From: an uncultured Candidatus Nitrosopumilus sp.
Lineage (GTDB): Archaea; Thermoproteota; Nitrososphaeria; Nitrososphaerales; Nitrosopumilaceae
Direction of reading: 5' to 3'
DNA length: 38,363 nucleotides
Assembly: GCA_905479565.1 (NCBI GenBank)
Contig: CAJQMY010000026.1
Span: 1-38,363, forward strand
The notes beneath the pieces are model-generated. The model saw nothing but the letters and a program-made list of their open reading frames with translations, had not been told where the DNA came from and searched no databases. Every line of letters starts with the position of its first letter. Within the stretch, counting starts at the first letter, position 1. Position numbers and translations under genes: made by a program. Below, piece by piece: positions 16,891 to 25,643 of this stretch.

Positions 16891-16913
16891 ATCATCACGA
16901 GTTCATTCTCAGT

Positions 16914-16923
16914 CAATTTAAGG
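16914..16923 (-). promoter_or_regulatory. TATA-like box of psmA
   Basis: The minus strand reads CCTTAAATTG centred about 28 bases before the psmA ATG, consistent with a leaderless mRNA. Confidence 0.5.
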
Positions 16924-17000
16924 GTAATTGTCATGCCTGAATATGGATAAGATCTGGAAATAGGGTTTTAAGTAAAATTGACTAATTAGATTCAAGAAAC

Positions 17001-17384
17001 ATGGTCAATCAACTATTAGAGTTCAAAGAAATCATTAGATCAAAACAAGTTTCAAATGCAAAAAAGACCGACAAACAAACAAGGAAACTTTTACTATACT
17101 TATTCACAAGCACCAGAGGCGGTTTTACTCGACTAAGAATAATCATTCATCTTCTAGAGAAACCATACAATACTCATCAATTGGCAAAGGAACTGGATCT
17201 TGACTATAAAGCGGTGCAACATCACATGAAAGTCTTGGAGAAAAATAACATGGTTTTAAAAATCGGAGAAAAATATGGTGCTATTTTTCACCTGTCCAAT
17301 TTCCTTGAAATCAATATTGGCGCACTCGATGAGGCGATTGATAAATTAGATAAAAAGATGAATCAAACTAAAATCTACATGTGA
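17001..17384 (+). CDS. ArsR-like winged-helix transcriptional regulator
   Basis: A 127-residue winged-helix protein. The DNA-binding core is RLRIIIHLLEKPYNTHQLAKELDLDYKAVQHHMKVLEKNNMV (residues about 42-84), which fits ArsR/IclR-like archaeal regulators with a recognition helix at DYKAVQHHMKVL. The C-terminus (about 108-125) is a possible coiled dimerisation helix. No ligand-binding Cys or His set is evident. It lies 59 bases upstream of glutamate dehydrogenase and divergent from psmA, so it could control either. A box TTTTAAGTAAA lies about 30 bases before the ATG. Confidence 0.82.
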   Translation: MVNQLLEFKEIIRSKQVSNAKKTDKQTRKLLLYLFTSTRGGFTRLRIIIHLLEKPYNTHQLAKELDLDYKAVQHHMKVLEKNNMVLKIGEKYGAIFHLSNFLEINIGALDEAIDKLDKKMNQTKIYM

Positions 17385-17410
17385 TTGTATTTCTAAATTA
17401 GTGAACTAAA

Positions 17411-17422
17411 CTTAATATAATA
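17411..17422 (+). promoter_or_regulatory. TATA-like box of glutamate dehydrogenase
   Basis: CTTAATATAATA is centred about 28 bases before the TTG start at 17444. This supports TTG as the true start of a leaderless mRNA. Confidence 0.5.
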
Positions 17423-17443
17423 TGTACCGTTTTCAAAATTACC

Positions 17444-18718
17444 TTGGTCAAACATGATCCTTTTGCAAATGCAACCAAACAGGTTAATGATGCATGTGAT
17501 ATTTTAGGAATTAAAGACAAAGAATTACGTGAATATTTGGCAATGCCAAATAAAGTTTTGAGGGTAAAAATTCCAGTTAAAATGGATAACGGTAAAATCA
17601 GAATTTTTACAGGTTTTAGAAGTCAACATAACAACGATAGGGGCCCATACAAAGGTGGCATTCGTTACTTTAATCCAGAAGGTGGAGTGGAATACATGGA
17701 ACGTGAGGTCATGGCACTTTCTTCATGGATGACTTGGAAATGTGCAATTGTAGATGTGCCTCTTGGTGGAGGAAAAGGTGCAATCTATGTTAATCCAAAA
17801 ACTGAAAAAATCAGTGATGGTGAATTAGAGAGACTAACAAGAGGATTTGCATACAAAATTTCTGAAATTATCGGTCCTGAAAAAGACATTCCAGCCCCCG
17901 ATGTTTATACCACAGGTAAAGAAATGACCCAAATTATGGATACGTTTAGCAAACTAAACGGTAATAAATATTCTCCAGGTGTAATTACTGGAAAACCGAT
18001 TTCAATGGGTGGTTCACTTGCAAGAAACGTTGCAACCGGATTAGGAGCAGCATATACGGTTAGGGAAGCTGCAAAGACATTGAAATTAAATTTGAAAGGT
18101 GCCAAAGTTGTTTTACAAGGATTCGGTAACGCATCAACATTTGCAGGAGAGTATCTCGAGAAGATGGGTGCAAAAATTATTGGCGTCAGTGATTCTAAAG
18201 GTTCAATTTTGATTCCTAAAGGCGCAAAAGTCAGTGCAATTCTGGCACACAAAGTAAAGAAAGGTTCAGTAGTTGGGTTCCCAGACAGTGAAAAAATCTC
18301 AACTGAAGAACTGCTCACTGCCAAATGCGATATCCTAATTCCCGGTGCTCTTGAGAATCAAATCAATGCAAAGATAGCAAAGAATCTTCAATGTAAAATT
18401 ATTGCAGAAGCTGCAAACGGTCCGACGTTGCCTGAAGCAGATCCAATTATCTTCCAAAAGAAAATTCTAGTAATTCCTGATATTCTGGCAAACTCTGGTG
18501 GTGTGTGCATTTCATATTTGGAATGGGTGCAAAATAACATGGGTTACTATTGGACTTTTGATGAAGTTGCAAATAAAATGGAGAAAAATATCACGCAAGG
18601 ATTCAAAGACGCATATGCACTCAGTAAAAAGTACAAAATTGATATGAGAAAAGCAACTATGGTCTTAGCTGTTGAAAGGGTCCTAGAGGCATTTAATCAA
18701 AAAGGCATTTGGCCATAA
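17444..18718 (+). CDS. gdhA: Glutamate dehydrogenase
   Basis: Interconverts 2-oxoglutarate plus ammonium and glutamate with NAD(P)(H). 424 residues, typical for hexameric GDH. The substrate domain includes RGPYKGGIRY, the catalytic region MTWKCAIVDVPLGGGKGAIY (essential Lys residues) and PAPDVYTTGKEMTQIMD. The cofactor domain begins GAKVVLQGFGNASTFAGEY (Rossmann GFGNAS), and ANSGGVCISYLEWVQN follows near the end. In an organism living on ammonia this is a plausible assimilation route with the nearby PII protein. TTG at 17444 is preferred because no in-frame ATG or GTG lies closer to the box and MVKHDPFANATKQVND fits the family. Cofactor preference is not decided. Confidence 0.96.
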   Translation: MVKHDPFANATKQVNDACDILGIKDKELREYLAMPNKVLRVKIPVKMDNGKIRIFTGFRSQHNNDRGPYKGGIRYFNPEGGVEYMEREVMALSSWMTWKCAIVDVPLGGGKGAIYVNPKTEKISDGELERLTRGFAYKISEIIGPEKDIPAPDVYTTGKEMTQIMDTFSKLNGNKYSPGVITGKPISMGGSLARNVATGLGAAYTVREAAKTLKLNLKGAKVVLQGFGNASTFAGEYLEKMGAKIIGVSDSKGSILIPKGAKVSAILAHKVKKGSVVGFPDSEKISTEELLTAKCDILIPGALENQINAKIAKNLQCKIIAEAANGPTLPEADPIIFQKKILVIPDILANSGGVCISYLEWVQNNMGYYWTFDEVANKMEKNITQGFKDAYALSKKYKIDMRKATMVLAVERVLEAFNQKGIWP

Positions 18719-18720
18719 TC

Positions 18721-19098
18721 TTAGGCTAAATAGGATTCATAATTCACTAGTTGTTCAATAAATGTTATTTTCCCTTTTGTAATTATGCGTAATTTTCTTT
18801 TGAAAGTGAGATCTATCTTTGTCCTTCTTTGCAATAATTGAATGGTTTTCCTAGTTAGCATCCTGCCTTTTTTGTCTCTATCAAAAAGAATTATCAGCCT
18901 TTCAAATTTTGCTACAGAATCTGCAAAATTAATCATGCCGGTAAATCTATGAAATTCCAAAATTTTTCCAGTATGGCCAATTTTCCTTAATGCATCTGAA
19001 TCTCGTTTTCCTTCGACTATCACAACACCGTTCTTTATTGCGTTTAATTGAAAAATAAATTCTTTCAATTCTAGAATTTCTTGCTTTGATACTGGCAT
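18721..19098 (-). CDS. Small Toprim-domain protein
   Basis: A 125-residue stand-alone Toprim protein. The acidic strand is VVIVEGKRDSDALRKIG, with the conserved Glu followed by GK-D, and the second acidic site is LIILFDRDKKGRML (DxD). Toprim folds bind Mg2+ and occur in topoisomerases, primases, RNase M5 and OLD nucleases; small archaeal stand-alone forms (UPF0292-like) have no settled function. A role in RNA or DNA processing is possible. Its end is 2 bases from the stop of gdhA (convergent). It is divergent from the small ORF at 19165. Confidence 0.8.
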   Translation of the reverse strand: MPVSKQEILELKEFIFQLNAIKNGVVIVEGKRDSDALRKIGHTGKILEFHRFTGMINFADSVAKFERLIILFDRDKKGRMLTRKTIQLLQRRTKIDLTFKRKLRIITKGKITFIEQLVNYESYLA

Positions 19099-19164
19099 AC
19101 TTTGTGATTTATTCTAACATATTAAAATAGAGCATATTTTTACTTCCAAACAATTCGTTGAACA

Positions 19165-19305
19165 ATGAAAACTGAATTAGAAATTGCCGAATACAGAAAA
19201 GTGATTGAAGAAAGACTGGTGAAAGCTGAATCCATGGATGCTATGAAATATTATCAAGGTGTACTTAGAAGTCTTGAGTGGGTAGTTACGGGGCTAGACG
19301 TTTAG
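19165..19305 (+). CDS. Conserved-looking micro-protein (46 aa)
   Basis: A short ORF from ATG 19165 to TAG 19305. The translation is charged and helix-prone: MKTELEIAEYRKVIEERLVK, then AESMDAMKYYQGVLRSLEWV and a short end. It ends 4 bases before the ATG of the amidotransferase, so the two are likely co-transcribed. No domain is recognised. The coherent amphipathic helix pattern and tight spacing favour a real gene, but length makes this uncertain. Confidence 0.5.
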   Translation: MKTELEIAEYRKVIEERLVKAESMDAMKYYQGVLRSLEWVVTGLDV

Positions 19306-19309
19306 AACA

Positions 19310-19993
19310 ATGTCTGATGTATTACTTGTCCAAAACACACGAATAGAAGGTTCGGGATATCTGGGTGAACTCTTACAGAAGGATGGATTTGAAATCACAT
19401 CCGTAAATGCAAAACATGAAAAACTACCCGACAAAGATTTCTCTCTTGTCGTAATTTTAGGCGCGCCTGAAAGTGCAAATGACGATTTGGACTATCTAAA
19501 GGCTGAACAACATTTGATCAAAAATTCTGTGGAAAAAAATATTCCTGTACTTGGAATCTGTCTTGGTTCCCAATTAATTGCTAAAACATTTGGTGCTAAT
19601 GTGTATGGCGGACCAAAAAAAGAAATTGGATTTTACCATGATTTAAAAATTAGTAGTGACTCTTCATTTTTTTCTGGTTTCAAAAATCCTTTCACTGTTT
19701 TCCATTGGCATGGGGATACCTTTGATTTGCCTGAAGGCTCTATCCTGCTAGCATCATCTGAGTATTACGCTAACCAGGCGTTTCAATACAAGAGTGCAGT
19801 TGGTTTGCAGTTTCATTTGGAAGTAAATGAAGAGATGGTGAATTTGTGGTTTGATAATACGGAAGCGCAATTACAAAAAATACCTTATGTCGATCCAAAA
19901 AAAATTCGCTCGGATATTATTGAAAATATTTCAATTGTAAAATCAAATATGAATAATTTTTACAATAATTTCAAACTTTCATTTGACCTTTGA
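19310..19993 (+). CDS. Class I glutamine amidotransferase-like protein
   Basis: A stand-alone GATase1 domain of 227 residues. The nucleophile elbow is VLGICLGSQLIAKTFG with Cys84, and the His-x-Glu pair is in GLQFHLEVN, so the triad is complete. GAPESANDD near residue 51 is the oxyanion region. The family (GMP-synthase-like GATases) releases ammonia from glutamine for a partner or acts as a hydrolase on small gamma-glutamyl compounds. No synthetase partner is adjacent, and the following gene is an acyl-CoA synthetase with its own promoter. The reaction is therefore unknown. Confidence 0.88.
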   Translation: MSDVLLVQNTRIEGSGYLGELLQKDGFEITSVNAKHEKLPDKDFSLVVILGAPESANDDLDYLKAEQHLIKNSVEKNIPVLGICLGSQLIAKTFGANVYGGPKKEIGFYHDLKISSDSSFFSGFKNPFTVFHWHGDTFDLPEGSILLASSEYYANQAFQYKSAVGLQFHLEVNEEMVNLWFDNTEAQLQKIPYVDPKKIRSDIIENISIVKSNMNNFYNNFKLSFDL

Positions 19994-19999
19994 CCAAAG

Positions 20000-20008
20000 T
20001 TTAATATA
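20000..20008 (+). promoter_or_regulatory. TATA-like box of the ADP-forming acyl-CoA synthetase
   Basis: TTTAATATA is centred about 32 bases before the ATG at 20036. Confidence 0.45.
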
Positions 20009-20035
20009 GTTAATTCTAATTTTACCGATCGAGCG

Positions 20036-22153
20036 ATGACTGTTGTAAAGAAAATTTTTGAAGAAACTATTCTGACAGATCACAAAGTCATCACTGAAGA
20101 ATTATCCAAATCCATTCTCAAAACTTATGGGGTTAAAGTTCCACCTTATGCACTTGCCACTTCTGCAGATGATGCAGTTAAACAAGCAAAAAAAATTGGA
20201 TTCCCCCTTGTAATGAAAGTAGTATCTCCACAAATTTTACACAAAACTGATGTTGGTGGAGTTAAAGTTGGAATTGATAATGTCGATGATGTAAAAAAGA
20301 CATTCAATGACATGTACGGCCGTCTTTCTAAAAAGAAAGGCGTTGAAGTCAAAGGAATTCTTTTGGAAAAAATGGTTCCAAAGGGCGTTGAACTAATTGT
20401 AGGTATTCAAAATGATCCGCAATTCGGCCCAATGATCATGGCTGGATTAGGTGGCGTGATGACTGAAGTTTTTAAAGATGTTGCATTTAGAATGCTACCA
20501 ATTACCCTATCTGATGCAAAGTCAATGATAAACGAACTCAAAGGTTCTAAACTTCTCAAAGGTTTCAGAGGCAGTGCACCAACTGATCTTAACATGGTGG
20601 CAAAAATGTTGGTAAACATTGGAAAATTAGGTGTAGAAAACGCAGATTACATTAACAGTATTGATTTCAATCCAGTAGTTGTTTATCCAAAATCACACTT
20701 TGTAGTTGATGCTAAAATTATTCTAAATAATGAATTAAGAAAGAACTCAATTTCAACGGCAAAACCTGTCATTACATCCATGGAGTCCTTCTTTACTCCA
20801 AAATCTGTTGCCCTCGTTGGTGCATCTGCAACACCTGGAAAAATTGGCAATTCTGTGCTAGATGCACTTGGAAAGCAAGATTTCAAAGGCAAAGTATACC
20901 CAATTAATCCTAAGCAAAGCTCAATTCTTGGAATCAAATGTTATCCGTCATTGGATGCAATAACTGAAAAAGTCGATCTGGTTGTTGTTTGCATTGATCT
21001 TTCACTATGTGGACCAATCATGAAGACTTGTGCTAAGAAAGGAATCCATAATGTTGTAATTGTTTCCGGTGGTGGTAAAGAGCTTGGTGGTGATAGAGCC
21101 GCTATGGAAGCTGAAGTAAAAGAATTATCTTTAAAACACAAAATCCGTGTCATTGGTCCTAATTGTATTGGAATGTTTAATGCTGCAAATAGACTTGATT
21201 GTGCATTTCAAGGACAAGAAAGAATGGTGCGTTCAAAATTAGGTCCTGTTGCATTTTTCTCACAAAGTGGAACCATGGGAATTAGTATGTTAGAAAGTGC
21301 TGATTTATTTGGATTATCCAAGATGATTAGTTTCGGTAATCGTTCTGATGTCGATGAAGCCGATATGATATGGTATGCTGCAAATGATCCTCAAACTAAA
21401 GTAATTGGATTATACGTTGAGGGATTCGGTGATGGAAGAAAATTTATCAATACTGCAAAACGCGTAATGAAAGAGACAAAGAAACCTATCGTAATTTGGA
21501 AGAGCGGTAGAACTGCTGCAGGTGCAAAACAAGCTGCATCCCATACGGGCTCGCTTGGAGGTTCAAATGCAATGATTATGGGCGCATTCAAGCAAGCAGG
21601 AATTATTTCAGTTGATAGTTATCAAGAACTAGTTGGAGTTTTAAAGGCCCTAGCATGGCAACCTCCTGCAAAGGGTAACCATGTCGCTATGACCAGTAAT
21701 GGTGCAGGTCCGATGATTGGTGGTATTGATCAACTAGAAAGATTAAACCTTACAATAGGAAAACTATCTCCAAAAATTATGAAAAAGATTAAGGATCATT
21801 TCCCTCCAACTGTTCCGATTCATAATGGTAATCCCGCTGATGTAGGTGGTGGTGCAACTGCAAATGACTATAGATTTGTTATCCAGCAATTCTTAGATGA
21901 AGATAATATTGATATTGCAATGCCATGGTTTGTCTTCCAAGATGATCCACTTGAAGAAACAATAGTTGGCTATCTATCAGAACTCTCAAAGAAAAAGAAG
22001 AAACCGATTCTTGCCGGTGGTAATGGTGGTCCATATACTGAAAAAATGATAAAATTAATTGAGAAACATAATGTTCCAGTTTATCAAGATCTTAGAACTT
22101 GGGTTGCCGCAGCATCTGCATTAGCTCAATGGGGTAAAGTTCTCGGAAAATAG
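20036..22153 (+). CDS. ADP-forming acyl-CoA synthetase, probably 3-hydroxypropionyl-CoA synthetase
   Basis: A 705-residue fused acyl-CoA synthetase (NDP-forming). Order: ATP-grasp subunit domain first (about 10-225, including [20 protein letters not shown] and [20 protein letters not shown]), then a CoA-binding domain (about 245-340, [19 protein letters not shown]), then the succinyl-CoA-synthetase-like part with SHTGSLGG, whose His503 is the candidate phospho-His. It makes an acyl-CoA from acid, CoA and ATP, forming ADP. In Nitrosopumilus maritimus an enzyme of this family next to a crotonyl-CoA hydratase (Nmar_1309/Nmar_1308) is the 3-hydroxypropionyl-CoA synthetase of the energy-efficient 3HP/4HB cycle. 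The same pairing here supports that role; acetate or 4-hydroxybutyrate are alternatives. Confidence 0.88.
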   Translation: MTVVKKIFEETILTDHKVITEELSKSILKTYGVKVPPYALATSADDAVKQAKKIGFPLVMKVVSPQILHKTDVGGVKVGIDNVDDVKKTFNDMYGRLSKKKGVEVKGILLEKMVPKGVELIVGIQNDPQFGPMIMAGLGGVMTEVFKDVAFRMLPITLSDAKSMINELKGSKLLKGFRGSAPTDLNMVAKMLVNIGKLGVENADYINSIDFNPVVVYPKSHFVVDAKIILNNELRKNSISTAKPVITSMESFFTPKSVALVGASATPGKIGNSVLDALGKQDFKGKVYPINPKQSSILGIKCYPSLDAITEKVDLVVVCIDLSLCGPIMKTCAKKGIHNVVIVSGGGKELGGDRAAMEAEVKELSLKHKIRVIGPNCIGMFNAANRLDCAFQGQERMVRSKLGPVAFFSQSGTMGISMLESADLFGLSKMISFGNRSDVDEADMIWYAANDPQTKVIGLYVEGFGDGRKFINTAKRVMKETKKPIVIWKSGRTAAGAKQAASHTGSLGGSNAMIMGAFKQAGIISVDSYQELVGVLKALAWQPPAKGNHVAMTSNGAGPMIGGIDQLERLNLTIGKLSPKIMKKIKDHFPPTVPIHNGNPADVGGGATANDYRFVIQQFLDEDNIDIAMPWFVFQDDPLEETIVGYLSELSKKKKKPILAGGNGGPYTEKMIKLIEKHNVPVYQDLRTWVAAASALAQWGKVLGK

Positions 22154-22951
<798 letters not shown>

Positions 22952-23009
22952 CTATTTCTAATTTCTTTCTTATTTTATTAATTTAAAAAAATGTATGGTT
23001 TTACAAATT

Positions 23010-23528
23010 TTATTTTACTGTAACTACTCCCACTCTCCATGGGTGAAATGAGCAATAGTAGTTGTATGCCCCTGCCTCATCAAATGTAAACTCAAATCTG
23101 TCTCCTGTGTTTAATGGAGGACTGTTAAACAAGTCAATCACATTTCCAAATTCATCCTGACTTTGGATGTTGTGTGGAACAGAATCGTCATTTACCCATG
23201 TTACTTTGGTATTTGTGCCAATTTCAAGATTCAATGGCAAGTAAAATCCGCTGCTAGACACATCAAAATTCCCGTTAGGAATTATTATTTGAGCTTCCAT
23301 CATTTCTGAAACAACAGTGGTATCTAGTACAATAACACCAGTGTCAATCAAGAATTTAATGGCATTAAGAAATTCAGATTCTGAAATGTCTCCTTGGCCA
23401 TACCATAATGCGTTATTTTTAATCCATTCTGGCACTGATTCTGCAACTGCGTCGTTGACGGTAAACGAAACTAAAAGAATTGAAAATATTGTGGTTAAAA
23501 TTAATATTTTTGCTGAATTTTGTTTCAT
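23010..23528 (-). CDS. Exported cupredoxin (plastocyanin-like), axial Met replaced by Arg
   Basis: A 172-residue exported blue-copper-type protein. The signal peptide has MKQNSAK, a hydrophobic core (ILILTTIFSILLVSF) and a cut near VAES. The next part, VPEWIKNNALWYGQGDISESEF, is a short domain seen repeatedly in thaumarchaeal secreted proteins. The cupredoxin domain supplies His119 (VPHNIQS), Cys159 and His162 (YYCSFHPW). The position three after the second His, normally Met, is Arg165 (HPWRVG). Such proteins are candidate electron carriers in ammonia oxidisers; this one may have altered copper binding. ATG 23528 is preferred over GTG 23534. Confidence 0.87.
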   Translation of the reverse strand: MKQNSAKILILTTIFSILLVSFTVNDAVAESVPEWIKNNALWYGQGDISESEFLNAIKFLIDTGVIVLDTTVVSEMMEAQIIIPNGNFDVSSSGFYLPLNLEIGTNTKVTWVNDDSVPHNIQSQDEFGNVIDLFNSPPLNTGDRFEFTFDEAGAYNYYCSFHPWRVGVVTVK

Positions 23529-23591
23529 GGACACATTTTGTTTTTAGGCATTTATCAAATATGTATGCACTGCAAGACAGTGCAATCTTGT

Positions 23592-23602
23592 AAATTATAT
23601 AC
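23592..23602 (+). promoter_or_regulatory. TATA-like box of the HTH regulator at 23624
   Basis: AAATTATATAC is centred about 27 bases before the ATG, implying a leaderless mRNA. Confidence 0.45.
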
Positions 23603-23623
23603 GATTTTGGCCTTTTTCCAATC

Positions 23624-23965
23624 ATGCAAGAATTAATCCAAACTCAAAAAATAACTGACGATGAAAGAAAACAAATTATTTTAGAAATGTTTGCCGACAA
23701 ATATTGTAAATTAATCTTACATACTACTCTAGAAAAACCAAAATCCGCAATGGAGATATCCATTGAAAAGAAAATCCCTATTAGCACTGTATATAGAAGA
23801 TTACAAACTCTCTATAATGCAAAATTACTTGCGATTTCAGGTTCAATTAGTCAAGATGGCAAGAAATATTTTCTGTATCAAAGTAAAATTAAATCCATTT
23901 CGGTTCAATGTGATCTAAATGTTTTATCCATTGAAATTACCCCGAATTCGGCACGTTTGGCTTAG
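23624..23965 (+). CDS. Winged-helix DNA-binding protein (ArsR/TrmB-like)
   Basis: A 113-residue regulator. The helix-turn-helix is KSAMEISIEKKIPISTVYRRLQTLYNAKLLAISG (about 42-75), where ISTVYRRLQTL is the recognition helix. The wing follows (SISQDGKKYFLYQ), and a C-terminal strand segment (VQCDLNVLSIEITPN) may mediate dimerisation. No metal or ligand site is evident. It is divergent from the cupredoxin across about 95 bases and is followed 33 bases later by the RHH gene. Control of the cupredoxin is possible but inferred from position only. Confidence 0.75.
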   Translation: MQELIQTQKITDDERKQIILEMFADKYCKLILHTTLEKPKSAMEISIEKKIPISTVYRRLQTLYNAKLLAISGSISQDGKKYFLYQSKIKSISVQCDLNVLSIEITPNSARLA

Positions 23966-23998
23966 AATTACTTAATATCGTATATAATTTGAGTCATA

Positions 23999-24598
23999 AT
24001 GAAAGAAAATTTGGTTGCATCAAAAAGACAAACGCATTCTACAAAAAAAGAAACAACTCGAAGTATAACTTACCGTCTTCCTGAAAAATTAGTCAATGAA
24101 TTAGAAACTGAGGCTACACAAAAAGGCATTTCTCAAAATGTTTTGGTGAGGCAAATTCTTGACAAGTATGTCCAGTGGGATAGATTTTCAAATAAGCTAG
24201 GTATGATTCCAGTTCCAAAAGGAATTCTGGAATCTTTAGGTGGGGAATTGGATGGCAGAGATATTGATGAAATAATAAATATTGTATTTCCGATGATTAA
24301 AGATTCTGTTATGTTTGTTAAAGGCGGATATGATTTGAAAAGATGTATTGAAACTCTTGAGGATTATATCAGAGCCTCTGGCATGAATTCAGATCATAGA
24401 GTAGAGGGTGATGTGCACTCATTTGTTATTCAACATGATTTGGGAATGAAGTGGTCTGTTTTTACAGAGCAATTGCTTTCTCAAGTTTTTCGTAGCTTTT
24501 TACCTGATAAGGATCTTAAATTTCAAACCACTGATTCTACGGTAATCCTATCTGTAGCATTAGGTTCTGATTTTGATGAACATGATTATCAAAACTGA
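23999..24598 (+). CDS. Ribbon-helix-helix DNA-binding protein with unknown C-terminal domain
   Basis: A 199-residue protein. Residues about 20-55 (RSITYRLPEKLVNELETEAT, then QNVLVRQILDKYVQW) form a ribbon-helix-helix DNA-binding motif. The larger C-terminal part (about 60-199), with GILESLGGELDGRDIDEIIN and YDLKRCIETLEDYIRASGM, has alternating helices and strands but no recognised family. The combination suggests a regulator with a sensing domain. It has its own AT-rich box (about 23971-23990) and no enzyme neighbour. Confidence 0.65.
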   Translation: MKENLVASKRQTHSTKKETTRSITYRLPEKLVNELETEATQKGISQNVLVRQILDKYVQWDRFSNKLGMIPVPKGILESLGGELDGRDIDEIINIVFPMIKDSVMFVKGGYDLKRCIETLEDYIRASGMNSDHRVEGDVHSFVIQHDLGMKWSVFTEQLLSQVFRSFLPDKDLKFQTTDSTVILSVALGSDFDEHDYQN

Positions 24599-24643
24599 GA
24601 TTCAATTTATCATTTGAAATACTCCTTTTCATATTATTATTTA

Positions 24644-25045
24644 ATGAGCTCTCCTGAACATCTTCAACAAAAAACAATGGTCAAACATGTCATGACCAAT
24701 TCTGTTGTATCAATCGATTCAACTGTAACTGCTACTGATGCCGCTAAGATGATGGAGGATGTTGGAGTTGGAGCAATTGTAGTTTTAGAAAATAATTTAC
24801 CTGTTGGAATTATTACTGATAGAGATTTTGCAATAAAAATTACTGCCCATTCTTATCCTATTGATACTCCTGTTAGAAGAATAATGTCTTCTCCTTTAAT
24901 CTCAGTTGATCCTGATTCTGATTTATGGATTGCATCAGATCTGATGTCTACTCGAAATGTTAGAAAATTGCCTGTTATTGAGGATGACAAAGTTGTTGGA
25001 ATATTGACCTCAAGTGATTTAGTCAAGCACATTGCAGATCACTAA
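24644..25045 (+). CDS. CBS-domain pair protein
   Basis: A 133-residue stand-alone pair of CBS domains. The first is VKHVMTNSVVSIDSTVTATD followed by GVGAIVVLENNLPVGIITDRD, and the second is PVRRIMSSPLISVDPDSDLW followed by VRKLPVIEDDKVVGILTSSD. The two GI(I/L)T-D/S elements are the adenosine-nucleotide-binding signatures of CBS pairs. Such proteins usually sense AMP, ADP or ATP and act on partners. ATG at 24644 is chosen because the preceding 10 codons from TTG 24614 do not fit the family and an AT-rich box lies near 24603-24612. Confidence 0.85.
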   Translation: MSSPEHLQQKTMVKHVMTNSVVSIDSTVTATDAAKMMEDVGVGAIVVLENNLPVGIITDRDFAIKITAHSYPIDTPVRRIMSSPLISVDPDSDLWIASDLMSTRNVRKLPVIEDDKVVGILTSSDLVKHIADH

Positions 25046-25102
25046 AAATATTGGCTGATAGCTTCTAATCTCTTAAATTACTACTGTATCAGGTGGGAAA
25101 AG

Positions 25103-25112
25103 CTTATTATAA
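25103..25112 (+). promoter_or_regulatory. TATA-like box of the HesB/IscA gene
   Basis: CTTATTATAA is centred about 29 bases before the ATG at 25137. Confidence 0.5.
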
Positions 25113-25136
25113 TTTGAATCAGTATTTTTATTCATA

Positions 25137-25487
25137 ATGGCAACTGAGCAAACACAAAAGATGGTCACAGTTACCACAAAAGCAGCTGAAAAAATTCATG
25201 AATTCATGAAAGAAGAAGCAGAATCTCCTGAATACCTTAGAGTATATGTTCAAGGCGGAGGTTGTTCTGGTCTATCTTATGGAATGGGCTTTGAAAAAGC
25301 ACCAGAAGAAGATGACATCGTCATGGAAGAAAATGGAGTAAAACTCCTAGTTGACAGCTACAGCGTTGATCATCTGCAAGGTGCAAATGTAGACTATATT
25401 GAAAGCCTAATGGGCTCAGGATTTAAAATCAACAATCCAAATGTTACAAAATCCTGTTCATGCGGTTCCTCATTTAGTACCGAATAA
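25137..25487 (+). CDS. HesB/IscA-family iron-sulfur cluster assembly protein
   Basis: A 116-residue A-type carrier. The three conserved cysteines are present in their usual order: GGGCSGLSYGMGF and, at the C-terminus, KSCSCGSSF. VTVTTKAAEKIHEFMKEE at the N-terminus and YIESLMGSGFKINNPNV before the last motif also match the family. It would bind and deliver Fe-S clusters to apo-proteins. No suf or isc genes are adjacent, so its partners lie elsewhere. It is monocistronic by appearance, with its own TATA-like box. Confidence 0.94.
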   Translation: MATEQTQKMVTVTTKAAEKIHEFMKEEAESPEYLRVYVQGGGCSGLSYGMGFEKAPEEDDIVMEENGVKLLVDSYSVDHLQGANVDYIESLMGSGFKINNPNVTKSCSCGSSFSTE

Positions 25488-25628
25488 GCAAAATCATTAT
25501 CTTTCATTTTTAGATTTTTCTGTAGCGTTTGCTGTAATGAATAAATTTTTGAAAAATTTTGTATTTTTTAGACTGTTTTTGCGATACCCTCATATATTGC
25601 AGGTAGGAATTCAAATTATGATAATAAA

Positions 25629-25636
25629 GGAGATGA
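25629..25636 (+). promoter_or_regulatory. Strong Shine-Dalgarno upstream of dnaG
   Basis: GGAGATGA ends 7 bases before the ATG at 25644; with the preceding A it differs from the ideal AGGAGGTGA by one base. This contrasts with the leaderless genes around it and implies a real 5' leader. The 155-base gap before dnaG otherwise holds only AT-rich sequence and no further gene. Confidence 0.65.
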
Positions 25637-25643
25637 ATAGTTT

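Noticed and set aside
25543-25571. Inverted repeat AAATTTTT-G-AAAAATTT followed by a T-run, as a terminator
   Set aside because: The loop would be one base unless several pairs open, all pairs are A:T, and archaeal termination depends mainly on U-tracts, so the hairpin is not supported.
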